NCBI GenBank assembly: GCA_958296345.1
Contig: CATQIJ010000013.1
Coordinates: 124,001-188,000 of the forward strand
Origin: an uncultured Rhizobiaceae bacterium
GTDB lineage: Bacteria; Pseudomonadota; Alphaproteobacteria; Rhizobiales; Rhizobiaceae
DNA length: 64,000 nucleotides
Direction: 5' to 3'
Made by a program: the position numbers and the translations under genes. Under the pieces are notes generated by a model. That model saw only the letters and a program-made list of their open reading frames with translations, did no database searches and was not told the DNA's origin. Below, in pieces: positions 49,832 through 59,586 of the stretch (positions are counted from its first letter, which is position 1; each line of letters begins with the position of its first letter).

Positions 49832-50751
49832 ATGCACACCTATGATCAACTAATTCATACGACCACATTAGTTAATACTGCTGGTGGGGGCTCGTACAAG
49901 TCAGCAACAGGCTTTTTCTTTAGTTTTTGGGTAGATGAAAACAAGAGTGGTGTTCAAATATGCCTGATAACAAATAAGCATGTTGTCGATGGTCCTACAG
50001 ATTACTATTTTAATGTTACATTAAACCAGCCAGGAAAAGATGAACCAGAATACGGGAGTTCCCATAGATTTAATGGATCAATAGATGAGTGGGTTATGCA
50101 CCCAAAAAAGGATGTTGATTTAGCAATGTTACCATTTACTGCAAGAATGTCATATCCAATAGAAAATGGGCGAACAGTACATGTTAAAGGATTTACAGAA
50201 GATCAAGTTGTCGGTGCAGAATCATTAAAAGAACTTCTCCCAATAGAAGAAATATTAATGATTGGCTACCCAACTGGATTAATAGACGAACACAACAATT
50301 TGCCAGTGGTAAGAAAAGGTATAACCGCAACTTCTGTAGAAAGAGCATTTAATGGGAAAAATGAGTTCTTGACGGATTGCACGAGTTTTGGAGGCTCAAG
50401 TGGGTCACCAGTAATTCGCAAGACTTTTAGTTCTACGCAAGGCAGAAAGGCGGCTATGAATATTGGAGAGAGATGTCCATTTATTGGGTGTTCACTTTGC
50501 AGGATATGGCTGGACAAAAGATAAGGGTTTAATTGAAATTACAGAGGATTTATCTCCAACAAATCAATATAGGCTAACCTGTAAACATTGGAAGATGTAT
50601 CAGGTCAGATGAAATTTTAGAATTTAGAGACTTACTTGCAACTGCAAAAGAGCCAATGGCACCACAAATCCAAGAAATTGTAGATCATATTATGCATACT
50701 GGATATGGTACCAAATTAGATAAAAAAATAAGGTCTGCTTTGGGTCATTAG
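49832..50751 (+). pseudogene. Trypsin-like serine protease domain protein, frameshifted twice
   Basis: After correcting two extra bases the product is 305 residues. The catalytic triad of a trypsin-like fold is visible: His in LITNKHVVDG (about 54), Asp in KDVDLAMLPF (about 100) and Ser in SFGGSSGSPVI (about 196). After the triad the frame shifts near 50487 (GGG where GG gives FIGVHFAGYG) and near 50570 (AA where A gives LPVNIGRCIRSDEI). There is no signal peptide, so a cytoplasmic protease similar to those in defence or stress islands is possible. Base composition is more AT-rich than its neighbours, suggesting transfer. Confidence 0.8.
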
Positions 50752-50761
50752 CAGCCTTCCA

Positions 50762-52069
50762 CTAAAACCGATCCCGCATAGCATACCAAGTCAGTGCAAG
50801 CGGCAATAACGGCCACCTTAATGCTGAGCCGCCCGGGAATTTTGGGGTTGGTAGTTGGCTGATGATATCGAACTTTGCCATTTGGCCGTTTACTGCTTCG
50901 GCTACGATTTTACCTGCCATGGTTGCCATGTGAACGCCTGAGCCTGAATAACCTGAGATGTTGATGATGCCATCGTCTCTAAACTCAAAATGCGGCAAGC
51001 GTTTGTAGGTTATGGCTAGTGTTCCGCCCCATGCGTAATCGATCTGTGCGTCTTTGAGTTGCGGATAGATTTGCAACATTGGTTTGCGCACAACTTTGGT
51101 AATATCGCTTGGAAATTTATATGAGTAATTTTCGCCACCGCCAAAGAGCATTCTATTGTCTTCTGAAATGCGGAAATAATTGACTACAAAACGGCTGTCA
51201 CAAACCGCCTCCCCATCGCGGATAAGAGACTTGCACATCTCATCACTTAACGGCTGCGTTGCGATGATAAAGTTATTGATCGGCATGACACGATTTGCGA
51301 CGTGTCCGTCCAAACCGCCTAAATATCCGTTTGTGGCAAGGATTATTTTATCCGCTGTTATTTCTGCGTCTACTGTTATTACCTTGCAGTGCTTGCCAGT
51401 TCTAGTAGCAATTACACGGCTCATCTCAAAAATCTCTGCACCAGCTTTTATCGCTGCCTTAGCCAGGCCCCGTGCATAATTTAACGGATGTAAATGTCCA
51501 CATTTTGTATCGAGTGAACCTCCGGAAAAATCAGAAGACCCAACCTTCTCATTCATCTCCTGCCGTGTTAGATAGCTCAAAGAATGATAATCGTATTTTT
51601 CATGCATCATCTCGACGTATTCAAGAGCTTCCTTGTCATAGCGCTTGCGGTGCATTGCTTCGATTGTGCCGTCCTTATATGCACAATCAATTTTATGTTT
51701 TTTAATCAAAGAGCGCACTAAATCACCAGCTTCAACACCAATATCAAAAGCTCTTTTTGCATGGTCAAAACCGACTAGGCTTTCAAGCTCATCTTGCTCA
51801 ATACGCTGACCAGAACCAACTTGTCCGCCATTCCGCCCTGATGCGCCCCACCCTACCCGGTGCGCGTCAAGAACACATACTTTGTATCCAAGCTGAGATA
51901 AATGAAGTGCAGATGAAAGGCCTGAAAACCCTGCACCAACAATAGCTACATCAAATTTTAATGCACCCTTTGCCGATGGAAACTCGTCTAACGAATTTGC
52001 TGATGCTGCATACCATGACGGCGCGTGTTTGCCTTTTTGATCATTGGCATCGAGTAATGAAAGCGCCAT
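50762..52069 (-). CDS. puuB: Gamma-glutamylputrescine oxidoreductase
   Basis: A 435-residue FAD-dependent amine oxidase (DAO fold). The dinucleotide motif is VAIVGAGFSGLSSALHLSQLG at about residues 40-60, with GWGASGRNGGQVGSGQR next to the flavin and C-terminal ISGYSGSGVHMATMAGK. It oxidises gamma-glutamylputrescine to the aldehyde. It overlaps puuA by one base (TAATG), and putrescine uptake genes are close by. The substrate assignment rests on family resemblance and context. Confidence 0.9.
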   Translation of the reverse strand: MALSLLDANDQKGKHAPSWYAASANSLDEFPSAKGALKFDVAIVGAGFSGLSSALHLSQLGYKVCVLDAHRVGWGASGRNGGQVGSGQRIEQDELESLVGFDHAKRAFDIGVEAGDLVRSLIKKHKIDCAYKDGTIEAMHRKRYDKEALEYVEMMHEKYDYHSLSYLTRQEMNEKVGSSDFSGGSLDTKCGHLHPLNYARGLAKAAIKAGAEIFEMSRVIATRTGKHCKVITVDAEITADKIILATNGYLGGLDGHVANRVMPINNFIIATQPLSDEMCKSLIRDGEAVCDSRFVVNYFRISEDNRMLFGGGENYSYKFPSDITKVVRKPMLQIYPQLKDAQIDYAWGGTLAITYKRLPHFEFRDDGIINISGYSGSGVHMATMAGKIVAEAVNGQMAKFDIISQLPTPKFPGGSALRWPLLPLALTWYAMRDRF

Positions 52070-53463
52070 TACACATTCAAGAGCAGATGCTCACGCTCCC
52101 ATGGGGAAATCACTCTCATGAACTCATCGTGTTCAACTTGTTTTACACCAATGAAAATCTCGACGAACTCTTTGCCAAGAACGCGTTTTAGATCGTGACT
52201 GGCGTTAAGGGCATCGATTGCGCTTAATAGGCCAAATGGTAAATCATTACTGCGATCTTCAAATTCAACTGTTGCTTCATCGCGTGGTTTAACCTTCTTG
52301 GTCATGCCAAGATAACCACAAGCAAGAGAAGTTGCGATTGCAAGATATGGGTTTGTATCTGAACCTATGACGCGATTTTCAACACGGCGTGCTGCTGGCG
52401 TTGCACGCGGTGCGCGTATGCCAGCTGAACGGTTGTCATGCCCCCATTCAAGATTTACAGGTGCAGACATGTTGGGCACGAGACGGCGGTATGAATTTAC
52501 AAACGGCGCTGCAAATGCACAAGCTGCATACATGTATTTTTGCTGACCACCAATGAAATGATAAAAAAGATCAGAAGCCGAGCCATCTTTATTTGAGAAG
52601 ATGTTCTTACCTGTTTTACGGTTCAAAACACTTTGGTGAACATGCATTGCGCTACCTGGCTGATCTTGCATCGGCTTTGCCATAAAGGTTGCATGGATAC
52701 CGCATTGAAGTGCCGCTTCACGAATAAGGCGCTTATACATAAAGACTTCGTCTGCTAATTTAAGTGGGTCGCCGTGCATGAGATTAATCTCAAGCTGACC
52801 GGCGCCACTCTCTTGGATGATCGTATCTATCTCTAAGTTTTGCGCTTCGGCGTAATCATAAATATGTTCGATGAAGCGATCATGTTCATCTACTGCCGAT
52901 AAGGAATAGGCTTGATTAGACAGGCTTTGACGTCCAGATCGCCCTACGGGCGGTTCTAGCGGATTATCAGGGTTTGTATTTGGCTTTGTAAGATAAAACT
53001 CGATCTCAGGAGAAACGACAGGTGTCCAGCCTTTGCGTTTATAAAGACCAATTACTTTTTTCAAAACATTACGTGGTGCAAATGCAATTTCATTGCCGTG
53101 CCTATCATAGGCATCGTGAATGATTTGAATAGATGGATCATTTGCCCACGGTACAGCTCTTGCCGTGGAAATATCAGGAACTAGATAACAGTCCGCATCA
53201 ACATCATAGCCTTCGGATTCAATGTCCGCATAACCACCCGTGATGCTTGACATAAAGAGTGAGATTGGAAGGCGGATTTCACTTTCCTTTATGTATTTGG
53301 AAGCAGGCATAACTTTGCCACGTGCAACACCTGCCATATCAGGGATAACACATTCAACTTCATCTACTCGGTTTGCTCTTATCCACTCGTGGATTTCTTT
53401 ATCTGAGTTACGTTCCAGTTCTGGCGAGATATCTAGGCTTATCTCTGGTTTTACTTTGCTCAT
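52069..53463 (-). CDS. puuA: Gamma-glutamylputrescine synthetase (glutamine synthetase family)
   Basis: A 464-residue GS-family ligase (type III-like small GS). Landmarks: ECVIPDMAGVARGKVMP, ISLFMSSITGGY, PEIEFYLTKP (metal Glu), ESGAGQLEINLMHGDP, FMAKPMQDQPGSAMHVHQS (His), RLVPNMSAPVNLEWGHDNRSAGIR. It ligates glutamate to putrescine using ATP. It is translationally coupled to puuB, and a second, diverged copy lies just upstream at 53543. Confidence 0.92.
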   Translation of the reverse strand: MSKVKPEISLDISPELERNSDKEIHEWIRANRVDEVECVIPDMAGVARGKVMPASKYIKESEIRLPISLFMSSITGGYADIESEGYDVDADCYLVPDISTARAVPWANDPSIQIIHDAYDRHGNEIAFAPRNVLKKVIGLYKRKGWTPVVSPEIEFYLTKPNTNPDNPLEPPVGRSGRQSLSNQAYSLSAVDEHDRFIEHIYDYAEAQNLEIDTIIQESGAGQLEINLMHGDPLKLADEVFMYKRLIREAALQCGIHATFMAKPMQDQPGSAMHVHQSVLNRKTGKNIFSNKDGSASDLFYHFIGGQQKYMYAACAFAAPFVNSYRRLVPNMSAPVNLEWGHDNRSAGIRAPRATPAARRVENRVIGSDTNPYLAIATSLACGYLGMTKKVKPRDEATVEFEDRSNDLPFGLLSAIDALNASHDLKRVLGKEFVEIFIGVKQVEHDEFMRVISPWEREHLLLNV

Positions 53464-53542
53464 TTTACACCATTTTGATTATCGCATTTTCTTGTCATAA
53501 AATCAGAATGACTTCATGGGAAATGCGTTTAGATGATACTTT

Positions 53543-54877
53543 TTATACTGTTCTTAAGCACCATCCATGATCGCGGTCGGAGACTTCCATATGGAAGTTT
53601 TCTTCTTCCGTAAATTTTGCTCTGCAATAGATCTCCATAAACTCTTCGCCGAAATAATCTTTGAAAAATTCAGACCCGGAAAACGCCTGCAATGCTTCAC
53701 GCCAACGGGTTGGCAATTCAATTCCAGCTTCTGGTATCTGTCCTTCCATGGATTCCGGACCAGGGTCAATAGAGTTTTTAACACCATGGTGAATGCCAGC
53801 AAGAACTGCTGAACATAAAAGATAAGGGTTTACATCGGCTCCCGCGATACGATGTTCAACGCGTTTGTCTTTATCACCAGAGATAGGAATACGCAGCGAA
53901 ACTAGACGATGATTGCGTCCCCAATTACCAGAATTGGGTGACCAGCCCTCTTTTTTGTAACGCCTGTATGAGTTTGCATATGGCGCACAAGCGCCCATAG
54001 ATTCTGACAAAGTCTCCATCAAGCCACCAATTCCCGCCAGTAAGTTTGCTTCATCTTGGCCAAAGATATTATTACCTTCTTCATCCAATAGGCTCACATG
54101 AATATGGCAACCACTGCCGCCATTATTGTTCAAGGGCATAGCCATGAAACTGGCAAGCTGGCCGTTGGCTTCCGCAATGTTTTTAATGGCATGTTTAAGC
54201 AACATGAAATCGCGTGCATGGGCTGTTACTTCAGATGAATGATTGAGGTTCATCTCAAATTGACTGTCACCATATTCACATAAAATAGAAGTAAGCGGGA
54301 TGGATTGTGCGTGAGCCACATCTTTTACGCCATCTAAAAACCCTTGCACCTCGCGTAATGGCTCTAGTGCATAAACTTGCGGCCCTTCAAACGATGGCCA
54401 CCCATTTGCTGGCTTAAGTGGTTGTGGCGATGACTTAGAAACATCAAGAAGATAGAACTCGCCCTCAAGTGCAATTGTTGGAAACATATTATCGTCGTTT
54501 AAACGCTTAATTACATTTTCAAGAACTGTAAGTGGATCACTTGCTAAATTGTTTCCCTCTTTATCCGTTGCACGTAAAAACAATTGTGCTGTTGGTACTT
54601 TCGTCCATGGAACAGGCCGTAATGAACCTTCAATCATTTTATAGTTTATATCAGGATCACCCACCAAAGGCGGCACTAAAAGTGCGTCAGGCGTTGCCCC
54701 TCTCACATCTCCAAACATTAGAGATATAGGAAGGTTAGCACCTTTTTTACAAAGGCTTTCTAATTGATCGCCAGGGAATTGTTTGCCGCGCAAAATTCCA
54801 TTAGCATCCGTAATCAATACATCGATTGATTGCGGCGCAGGATTATTTGCAAGGTAATTTTCGATTTCTGATTGCAT
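53543..54877 (-). CDS. Second glutamine synthetase-family ligase (puuA-like)
   Basis: A 444-residue paralogue of the preceding enzyme, clearly diverged: SIDVLITDANGILRGKQFPG, PISLMFGDVRGATPD, ALEGEFYLLDV, CEYGDSQFEMNLNHSSE, FMAMPLNNNGGSGCHIHVSL and RRYKKEGWSPNSGNWGRNHR. Active-site Glu and His positions are kept. It may use another amine (cadaverine, spermidine or an alkylamine) or form a hetero-oligomer with PuuA. It lies 6 bp after the aminotransferase gene and 79 bp before puuA. Confidence 0.88.
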   Translation of the reverse strand: MQSEIENYLANNPAPQSIDVLITDANGILRGKQFPGDQLESLCKKGANLPISLMFGDVRGATPDALLVPPLVGDPDINYKMIEGSLRPVPWTKVPTAQLFLRATDKEGNNLASDPLTVLENVIKRLNDDNMFPTIALEGEFYLLDVSKSSPQPLKPANGWPSFEGPQVYALEPLREVQGFLDGVKDVAHAQSIPLTSILCEYGDSQFEMNLNHSSEVTAHARDFMLLKHAIKNIAEANGQLASFMAMPLNNNGGSGCHIHVSLLDEEGNNIFGQDEANLLAGIGGLMETLSESMGACAPYANSYRRYKKEGWSPNSGNWGRNHRLVSLRIPISGDKDKRVEHRIAGADVNPYLLCSAVLAGIHHGVKNSIDPGPESMEGQIPEAGIELPTRWREALQAFSGSEFFKDYFGEEFMEIYCRAKFTEEENFHMEVSDRDHGWCLRTV

Positions 54878-54882
54878 AAGAT

Positions 54883-56268
54883 TTACTTCACTTCAGCCTT
54901 AACTTCTGCCCAAGTGTCGTCAAGCGACTTGCGAGCTTTTGCTACCAGTTCATCAATCTCTTCATCTGTAATAACCAAAGGTGGTGAGCACACTAAGCTA
55001 TCGCGTACAGCACGCATGACCAGACCATTTTCAAAACAATGATCGCGAGCAATCGTGCCAACTGCTCCATAATTATCAAAGCGTTTTCTAGATTGTTTAT
55101 CAGCTACGAGTTCGATTGCCCCCATAAGACCACGCGTACGTACTTCGCCAACCATAGGATGGTCAGCGAGAGTCTGCATCTTTCCTGCAAAGAGCGGCCC
55201 TGTATGATCTCGAACGCGGTCGATTAAACCTTCACACTCAATAATTTCGATATTCTTTAGTGCAGCAGCGCAACATGCTGGATGGCCTGAATATGTGTAG
55301 CCATGGAAAAACTCGCCAGCTGTTTCAAACATTTCTTGGGCTCGCGCTTCAGAGAAGGCTACAGCACCAATTGGTAGGTAAGCAGATGATAGGCCTTTTG
55401 CCATGGAAATCATGTCTGGTTGTAGGTCGTAGTGAATTGAGCCAAACCACTCACCCAAACGACCGAACCCACAAATCACTTCGTCTGCGCAAAATAAGAT
55501 ATTGCGTTCTTTACAGATGCGTTGGACTTCTGGCCAATAGCTCTCTGGTGGAATAATAACGCCCCCCGCACCTTGAATAGGTTCTCCGATGAAAGCAGCA
55601 ATGCGGCCTTCGCCATGTTTATCAATTTCTTCTTCCAAGGCGCGAGCACGCATGAGACCGAATTCATTCGGATCCATATCGCCGCCTTCATCATACCAAT
55701 AGGGTTGATCTATATGAACGATGTCTGGGATAAGCGGCCCACCTTGAGAGTGCATAGCCTCCATGCCACCAAGTGTTACCCCTGCCACTGTTGACCCATG
55801 ATACGCATTTTTACGCGCTATTACGATTGTCTTTTCAGGCTGCCCTTTGCTTGCCCAATAAGCACGAGCAATCCGTAAAACTGTATCGTTTGAATCTGAA
55901 CCAGAAGTATTAAAGAAAATACGGTTCAAATCACCCGGTGTCAGAGACGCAATCTTTTCTGATAGCAACGCTACTGGAGAATGGGTCGATTTAAATAATG
56001 TATTATAATATGGAAGTTCTTTCATTTGGGCGCTAGCGGCGTCTGCAATCTCATCGCGGCCATAACCAACGTTTACGCACCAAAGACCAGCCATGCCATC
56101 TAGAATCTTATTACCATCAGAATCCCAAATATGAGAACCTTTTGCCTGTGTGATTAGACGAAGTTGCTTCTCATCTAAATCAGTCATATCCGTAAAAGGA
56201 TGCCAATGATGCTTAAGATTGGTCTTTTTGATGGCATCCGCATCTGGGAAATTAGGTTTCGTGTTCAT
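54883..56268 (-). CDS. Putrescine-pyruvate (class III) aminotransferase
   Basis: A 461-residue PLP aminotransferase of the SpuC type. It has LKHHWHPFTDM at the N-terminus, GLWCVNVGYGRDEIADAA, GSDSNDTVLRIARAYW, the cofactor Asp in LFCADEVICGFGRLG and PLP Lys in SMAKGLSSAY. It transfers the amino group of putrescine (or gamma-aminobutyrate-like substrates) to pyruvate. ATG 56268 (MNTKPNFPDAD, GGAG upstream) is chosen; the frame extending to 56358 has unlikely composition. It starts the catabolic operon divergent from potF. Confidence 0.92.
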   Translation of the reverse strand: MNTKPNFPDADAIKKTNLKHHWHPFTDMTDLDEKQLRLITQAKGSHIWDSDGNKILDGMAGLWCVNVGYGRDEIADAASAQMKELPYYNTLFKSTHSPVALLSEKIASLTPGDLNRIFFNTSGSDSNDTVLRIARAYWASKGQPEKTIVIARKNAYHGSTVAGVTLGGMEAMHSQGGPLIPDIVHIDQPYWYDEGGDMDPNEFGLMRARALEEEIDKHGEGRIAAFIGEPIQGAGGVIIPPESYWPEVQRICKERNILFCADEVICGFGRLGEWFGSIHYDLQPDMISMAKGLSSAYLPIGAVAFSEARAQEMFETAGEFFHGYTYSGHPACCAAALKNIEIIECEGLIDRVRDHTGPLFAGKMQTLADHPMVGEVRTRGLMGAIELVADKQSRKRFDNYGAVGTIARDHCFENGLVMRAVRDSLVCSPPLVITDEEIDELVAKARKSLDDTWAEVKAEVK

Positions 56269-56427
56269 AACGTGCTCCAAAAATACATATTTATGTACAA
56301 AGTTCATGAATTTTGGTTTTTTGCAACACCCAAAGCCAGATACTTGCAAAATTCTCACAAATGGATAATCTTTTGATTAACTACAAAACGCCACCCAATG
56401 AGGGGCAAACAAAAGGTGAGGAAACCC

Positions 56428-57519
56428 ATGAAACTTAAAACCATCCTGATGGCGACGGCAGCATTTGCAGTAGCAAGCGCAGCACACGCTGAAGATAAAG
56501 TTCTGAACATTTACAATTGGTCAGACTATATCGCAGAAGACACAATCGCGAAATTTGAAAAAGAAACTGGCATCAAAGTTACTTATGATGTTTTTGATTC
56601 AAACGAAGTTCTTGAAGCAAAATTACTTGCAGGTAGCTCAGGCTATGACCTCGTTGTACCATCCGCTTCTTTCATGGCTCGCCAAATACAGGCTGGCGTA
56701 TTCCAAAAACTGGATAAATCAAAATTACCTAACCTGAAAAACCTAGACGCAGGTGTTATGGGAAATGTTGCAACATATGACCCAGACAACGAACACGCTG
56801 TTGTTTATCTTTGGGGTACAACTGGCGTTGGTTATAATGAAGGCAAAGTGAAAGAACGTCTTGGTGATGATGCACCAACAGACAGCTGGGCCTTGGTCTT
56901 TGATGAAGGCAACGCTGCTAAATTAGCTGACTGCGGTATTTCAGTACTGGATGCCCCAACTGAGATGATCCCTGCTGCGATGAAGTATCTTGGCATTGAC
57001 CCTCGCTCGACTGACCCGGCAGATTTCAAGAAAGCTGCTGAATTATTCTCAAGCATTAAACCGCACATTCGTTATTTCCATTCATCACAATATATCAACG
57101 ACCTTGCAAATGGCGACATCTGCGTAACTGTTGGCTGGTCAGGTGATATTTTCCAAGCACGTGACCGCGCTGACGAAGCAGATAACGGTGTTGCAATCAG
57201 CTATACCATTCCTAAAGAAGGCGCGCTTTCTTGGTTTGATATGCTGGCAATCCCAACAGATGCAAAGCATACTGAAAATGCTCACAAGTTCATCGACTTT
57301 GTGATGTCTGCTCAGATTACTGCTGATATTACAAACTATGTATGGTTTTCATCAGCTAATACACCAGCTCTTAAATTGATTGATCAGGAAATTCTGGATG
57401 ATCCAGGCATTTTCCCTTCTGATGAAGTGAAAGCAAAGCTTTGGGTTGCTCCGGTTTATGACGCACGTACAGATCGCGCTATCAACCGCGAATGGACAAC
57501 CGTTAAAACAGGTCAATAA
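56428..57519 (+). CDS. potF: Putrescine ABC transporter substrate-binding protein
   Basis: A 363-residue periplasmic binding protein with a clear signal peptide (MKLKTILMATAAFAVASAAHA) and the PotF/PotD N-terminus LNIYNWSDYIAEDTI. Further family segments are GYDLVVPSASFMARQI, LWGTTGVGYNEGKV and VGWSGDIFQARDRADE (polyamine-binding Trp and Asp positions). ATG 56428 is chosen with GAGG upstream, not 56398. A hairpin-T-run element separates it from potG, which suits higher production of the binding protein. Confidence 0.94.
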   Translation: MKLKTILMATAAFAVASAAHAEDKVLNIYNWSDYIAEDTIAKFEKETGIKVTYDVFDSNEVLEAKLLAGSSGYDLVVPSASFMARQIQAGVFQKLDKSKLPNLKNLDAGVMGNVATYDPDNEHAVVYLWGTTGVGYNEGKVKERLGDDAPTDSWALVFDEGNAAKLADCGISVLDAPTEMIPAAMKYLGIDPRSTDPADFKKAAELFSSIKPHIRYFHSSQYINDLANGDICVTVGWSGDIFQARDRADEADNGVAISYTIPKEGALSWFDMLAIPTDAKHTENAHKFIDFVMSAQITADITNYVWFSSANTPALKLIDQEILDDPGIFPSDEVKAKLWVAPVYDARTDRAINREWTTVKTGQ

Positions 57520-57526
57520 AACAATC

Positions 57527-57561
57527 AAAGGCAGGCTGAAAATTAGCCTGCCTTTTCTTTT
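57527..57561 (+). terminator. Attenuating terminator between potF and potG
   Basis: AAGGCAGGCT pairs with AGCCTGCCTT (10 bp) around GAAAATT, followed by TTTTCTTTTT. Placed 8 bp after potF and 30 bp before potG, it probably lets most transcripts end after potF. Confidence 0.75.
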
Positions 57562-57583
57562 TCTGAGTAGGCGTTTTTAAAGC

Positions 57584-58705
57584 ATGGCTGATCGAGCTAC
57601 TGACAAAGGGCAAAAGCCCTTCCTTCGTATTCATAATATATCCAAGCATTTTGCAGAAGTACGCGCTGTAGATGAAGTGTCACTCGACATTCAACAAGGG
57701 GAGTTTTTCTGCCTGCTGGGTGGGTCTGGCTCTGGTAAATCTACTTTACTGCGTATGATTGCAGGACTTGAAACAGCAACTTCTGGGCATATTGAAATTG
57801 AAGGGCAAGACGTAACAAACGTTCCGCCATGGAGCAGGCCTGTTAATATGATGTTCCAATCATATGCTCTCTTTCCGCATATGAATGTTGAAAAAAACAT
57901 TGCCTACGGACTTAAGCAAGATAATTGGCCTAAGGAAGAGATGGACGCGCGCGTTCAAGAGTTGCTCGATCTTGTGCAATTAGGTGAATATGGAAAACGC
58001 AAACCAAATCAACTTTCTGGTGGCCAACGTCAGCGTGTAGCATTAGCTCGTGCGCTTGCCCGCAAACCAAAAGTGCTTTTATTGGATGAACCTCTATCGG
58101 CACTTGATAAAAAATTACGCGAAGAAACACAGCGGCAATTGGTTGCCATTCAAAAAGAGATTGGTACGACGTTCATTATGGTAACGCACGACCAAGAAGA
58201 AGCGATGTCTATCGCAACTCGCATTGGGGTGATGGACCGCGCAAAACTTATTCAAGTAGAAGCCCCACGTGAAATGTATGAACGTCCTGCCAACAAAATG
58301 ATTGCTGGCTTCATTGGGCAAGTGAACCTGTTTGAGGGTAAAGTTTCGCGCAAAGGCAACACTCAAATTATAACGAGTGTCGATACGGGCGGCACCTTGG
58401 AAGTTTCGGAAAAAATAGCTCTAGCAGACGGGCAGGTCATTTGGGTCGCTGTTCGCCCTGAGCGAATTTTATTAAAGACCAAACCAAAGGGGCGTGCTGC
58501 AAAAGCTATTAATAAAGCAAATGGCAAACTGACAGATATTATGTATCTTGGTGGCATCACTCATATTCAGGTTACTCTTGATAGTGAACATCCAGTTCGT
58601 ATTACAATTTCTGAACATTGGGATGGAGATGAAGCAAAACTCAAATTGGGCGATGCGGTTGAGATTTCTTTTGAAAAACGCGCCGCAAGATTGCTGGTGA
58701 GCTAA
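57584..58705 (+). CDS. potG: Putrescine ABC transporter ATP-binding protein
   Basis: A 373-residue ABC ATPase with Walker A GGSGSGKST, Q-loop FQSYALFPHM, signature LSGGQRQRVALARAL, Walker B VLLLDEPLSALD, switch His THDQEEA and a C-terminal TOBE domain (WVAVRPERI). It energises uptake through PotH and PotI. It overlaps potH by one base (TAATG). Confidence 0.95.
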   Translation: MADRATDKGQKPFLRIHNISKHFAEVRAVDEVSLDIQQGEFFCLLGGSGSGKSTLLRMIAGLETATSGHIEIEGQDVTNVPPWSRPVNMMFQSYALFPHMNVEKNIAYGLKQDNWPKEEMDARVQELLDLVQLGEYGKRKPNQLSGGQRQRVALARALARKPKVLLLDEPLSALDKKLREETQRQLVAIQKEIGTTFIMVTHDQEEAMSIATRIGVMDRAKLIQVEAPREMYERPANKMIAGFIGQVNLFEGKVSRKGNTQIITSVDTGGTLEVSEKIALADGQVIWVAVRPERILLKTKPKGRAAKAINKANGKLTDIMYLGGITHIQVTLDSEHPVRITISEHWDGDEAKLKLGDAVEISFEKRAARLLVS

Positions 58706-59586
58706 TGGGCTTTGGATCAATCAAGCGATATTTAGTCATCATACCGCCGTTGATGTGGCTTGGATTATTTTTCTTAATCCCTTTTTTCGTTGTGCTTCAA
58801 GTGTCACTTTCTGATCCAGCGCTAACACGCCCGCCTTACACAGCTATCTTCACATGGGATAGTTGGTTTCCTAGTGGGTATATTGGTGACTTTGAAAACT
58901 ACGCTTTCCTTTGGTCAGATAGCTTATATTGGCGCTCTTATGCGAACTCTTTGAAAATTGCAGCGGTTGGATCATTTATCTGTCTATTAATTGGCTATCC
59001 AATTGCCTATGTCATTGCTCGGGCAAATTCGCGTACTCGTAATACATTATTGCTCTTGGTTATTTTACCATTTTGGACTTCAAGTCTCTTGCGGGTTTAC
59101 GCACTGATCGGCATGTATTCACCGAACGGGTTTATCAACAGCTCGCTGTCGTTTTTTGGTATCATTGATACACCACTGCAATTGATGCAGACAGATTTTG
59201 CAGTTTATTCAGGTATTGTAATTACCTATCTACCGCTAATGATCTTGCCGCTATATTCTGCTCTTGAAAAACTTAATGACGATTTAATTGAGGCTTCGAG
59301 TGATTTAGGCGCTTATCCTCTAGCCACTTTTTGGCGCGTTACATTACCACTTTCGATATCTGGTATTATTGCAGGTTCTCTTCTGGTTTTCATTCCATCT
59401 GTAGGCGAGTTTGTTATTCCAGCACTTCTTGGCGGGCCTGATCAATTAATGATTGGCAAAACACTTTGGACTGAATTCTTTAATAACCGCGACTGGCCGG
59501 TTGCTTCTTCCGTTGCAATGATAATGCTCGCCTTCCTTGTTATCCCGATGATGTTCCTTCGTAATACGCAAGGATTGAAAGAATGA
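58705..59586 (+). CDS. potH: Putrescine ABC transporter permease
   Basis: A 293-residue inner-membrane permease with six predicted helices. The first is YLVIIPPLMWLGLFFLIPFF, and the cytoplasmic EAA loop reads EASSDLGAYPLATFWRVTLP. It pairs with PotI to form the channel. Its stop overlaps the potI start (ATGA). Confidence 0.94.
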   Translation: MGFGSIKRYLVIIPPLMWLGLFFLIPFFVVLQVSLSDPALTRPPYTAIFTWDSWFPSGYIGDFENYAFLWSDSLYWRSYANSLKIAAVGSFICLLIGYPIAYVIARANSRTRNTLLLLVILPFWTSSLLRVYALIGMYSPNGFINSSLSFFGIIDTPLQLMQTDFAVYSGIVITYLPLMILPLYSALEKLNDDLIEASSDLGAYPLATFWRVTLPLSISGIIAGSLLVFIPSVGEFVIPALLGGPDQLMIGKTLWTEFFNNRDWPVASSVAMIMLAFLVIPMMFLRNTQGLKE

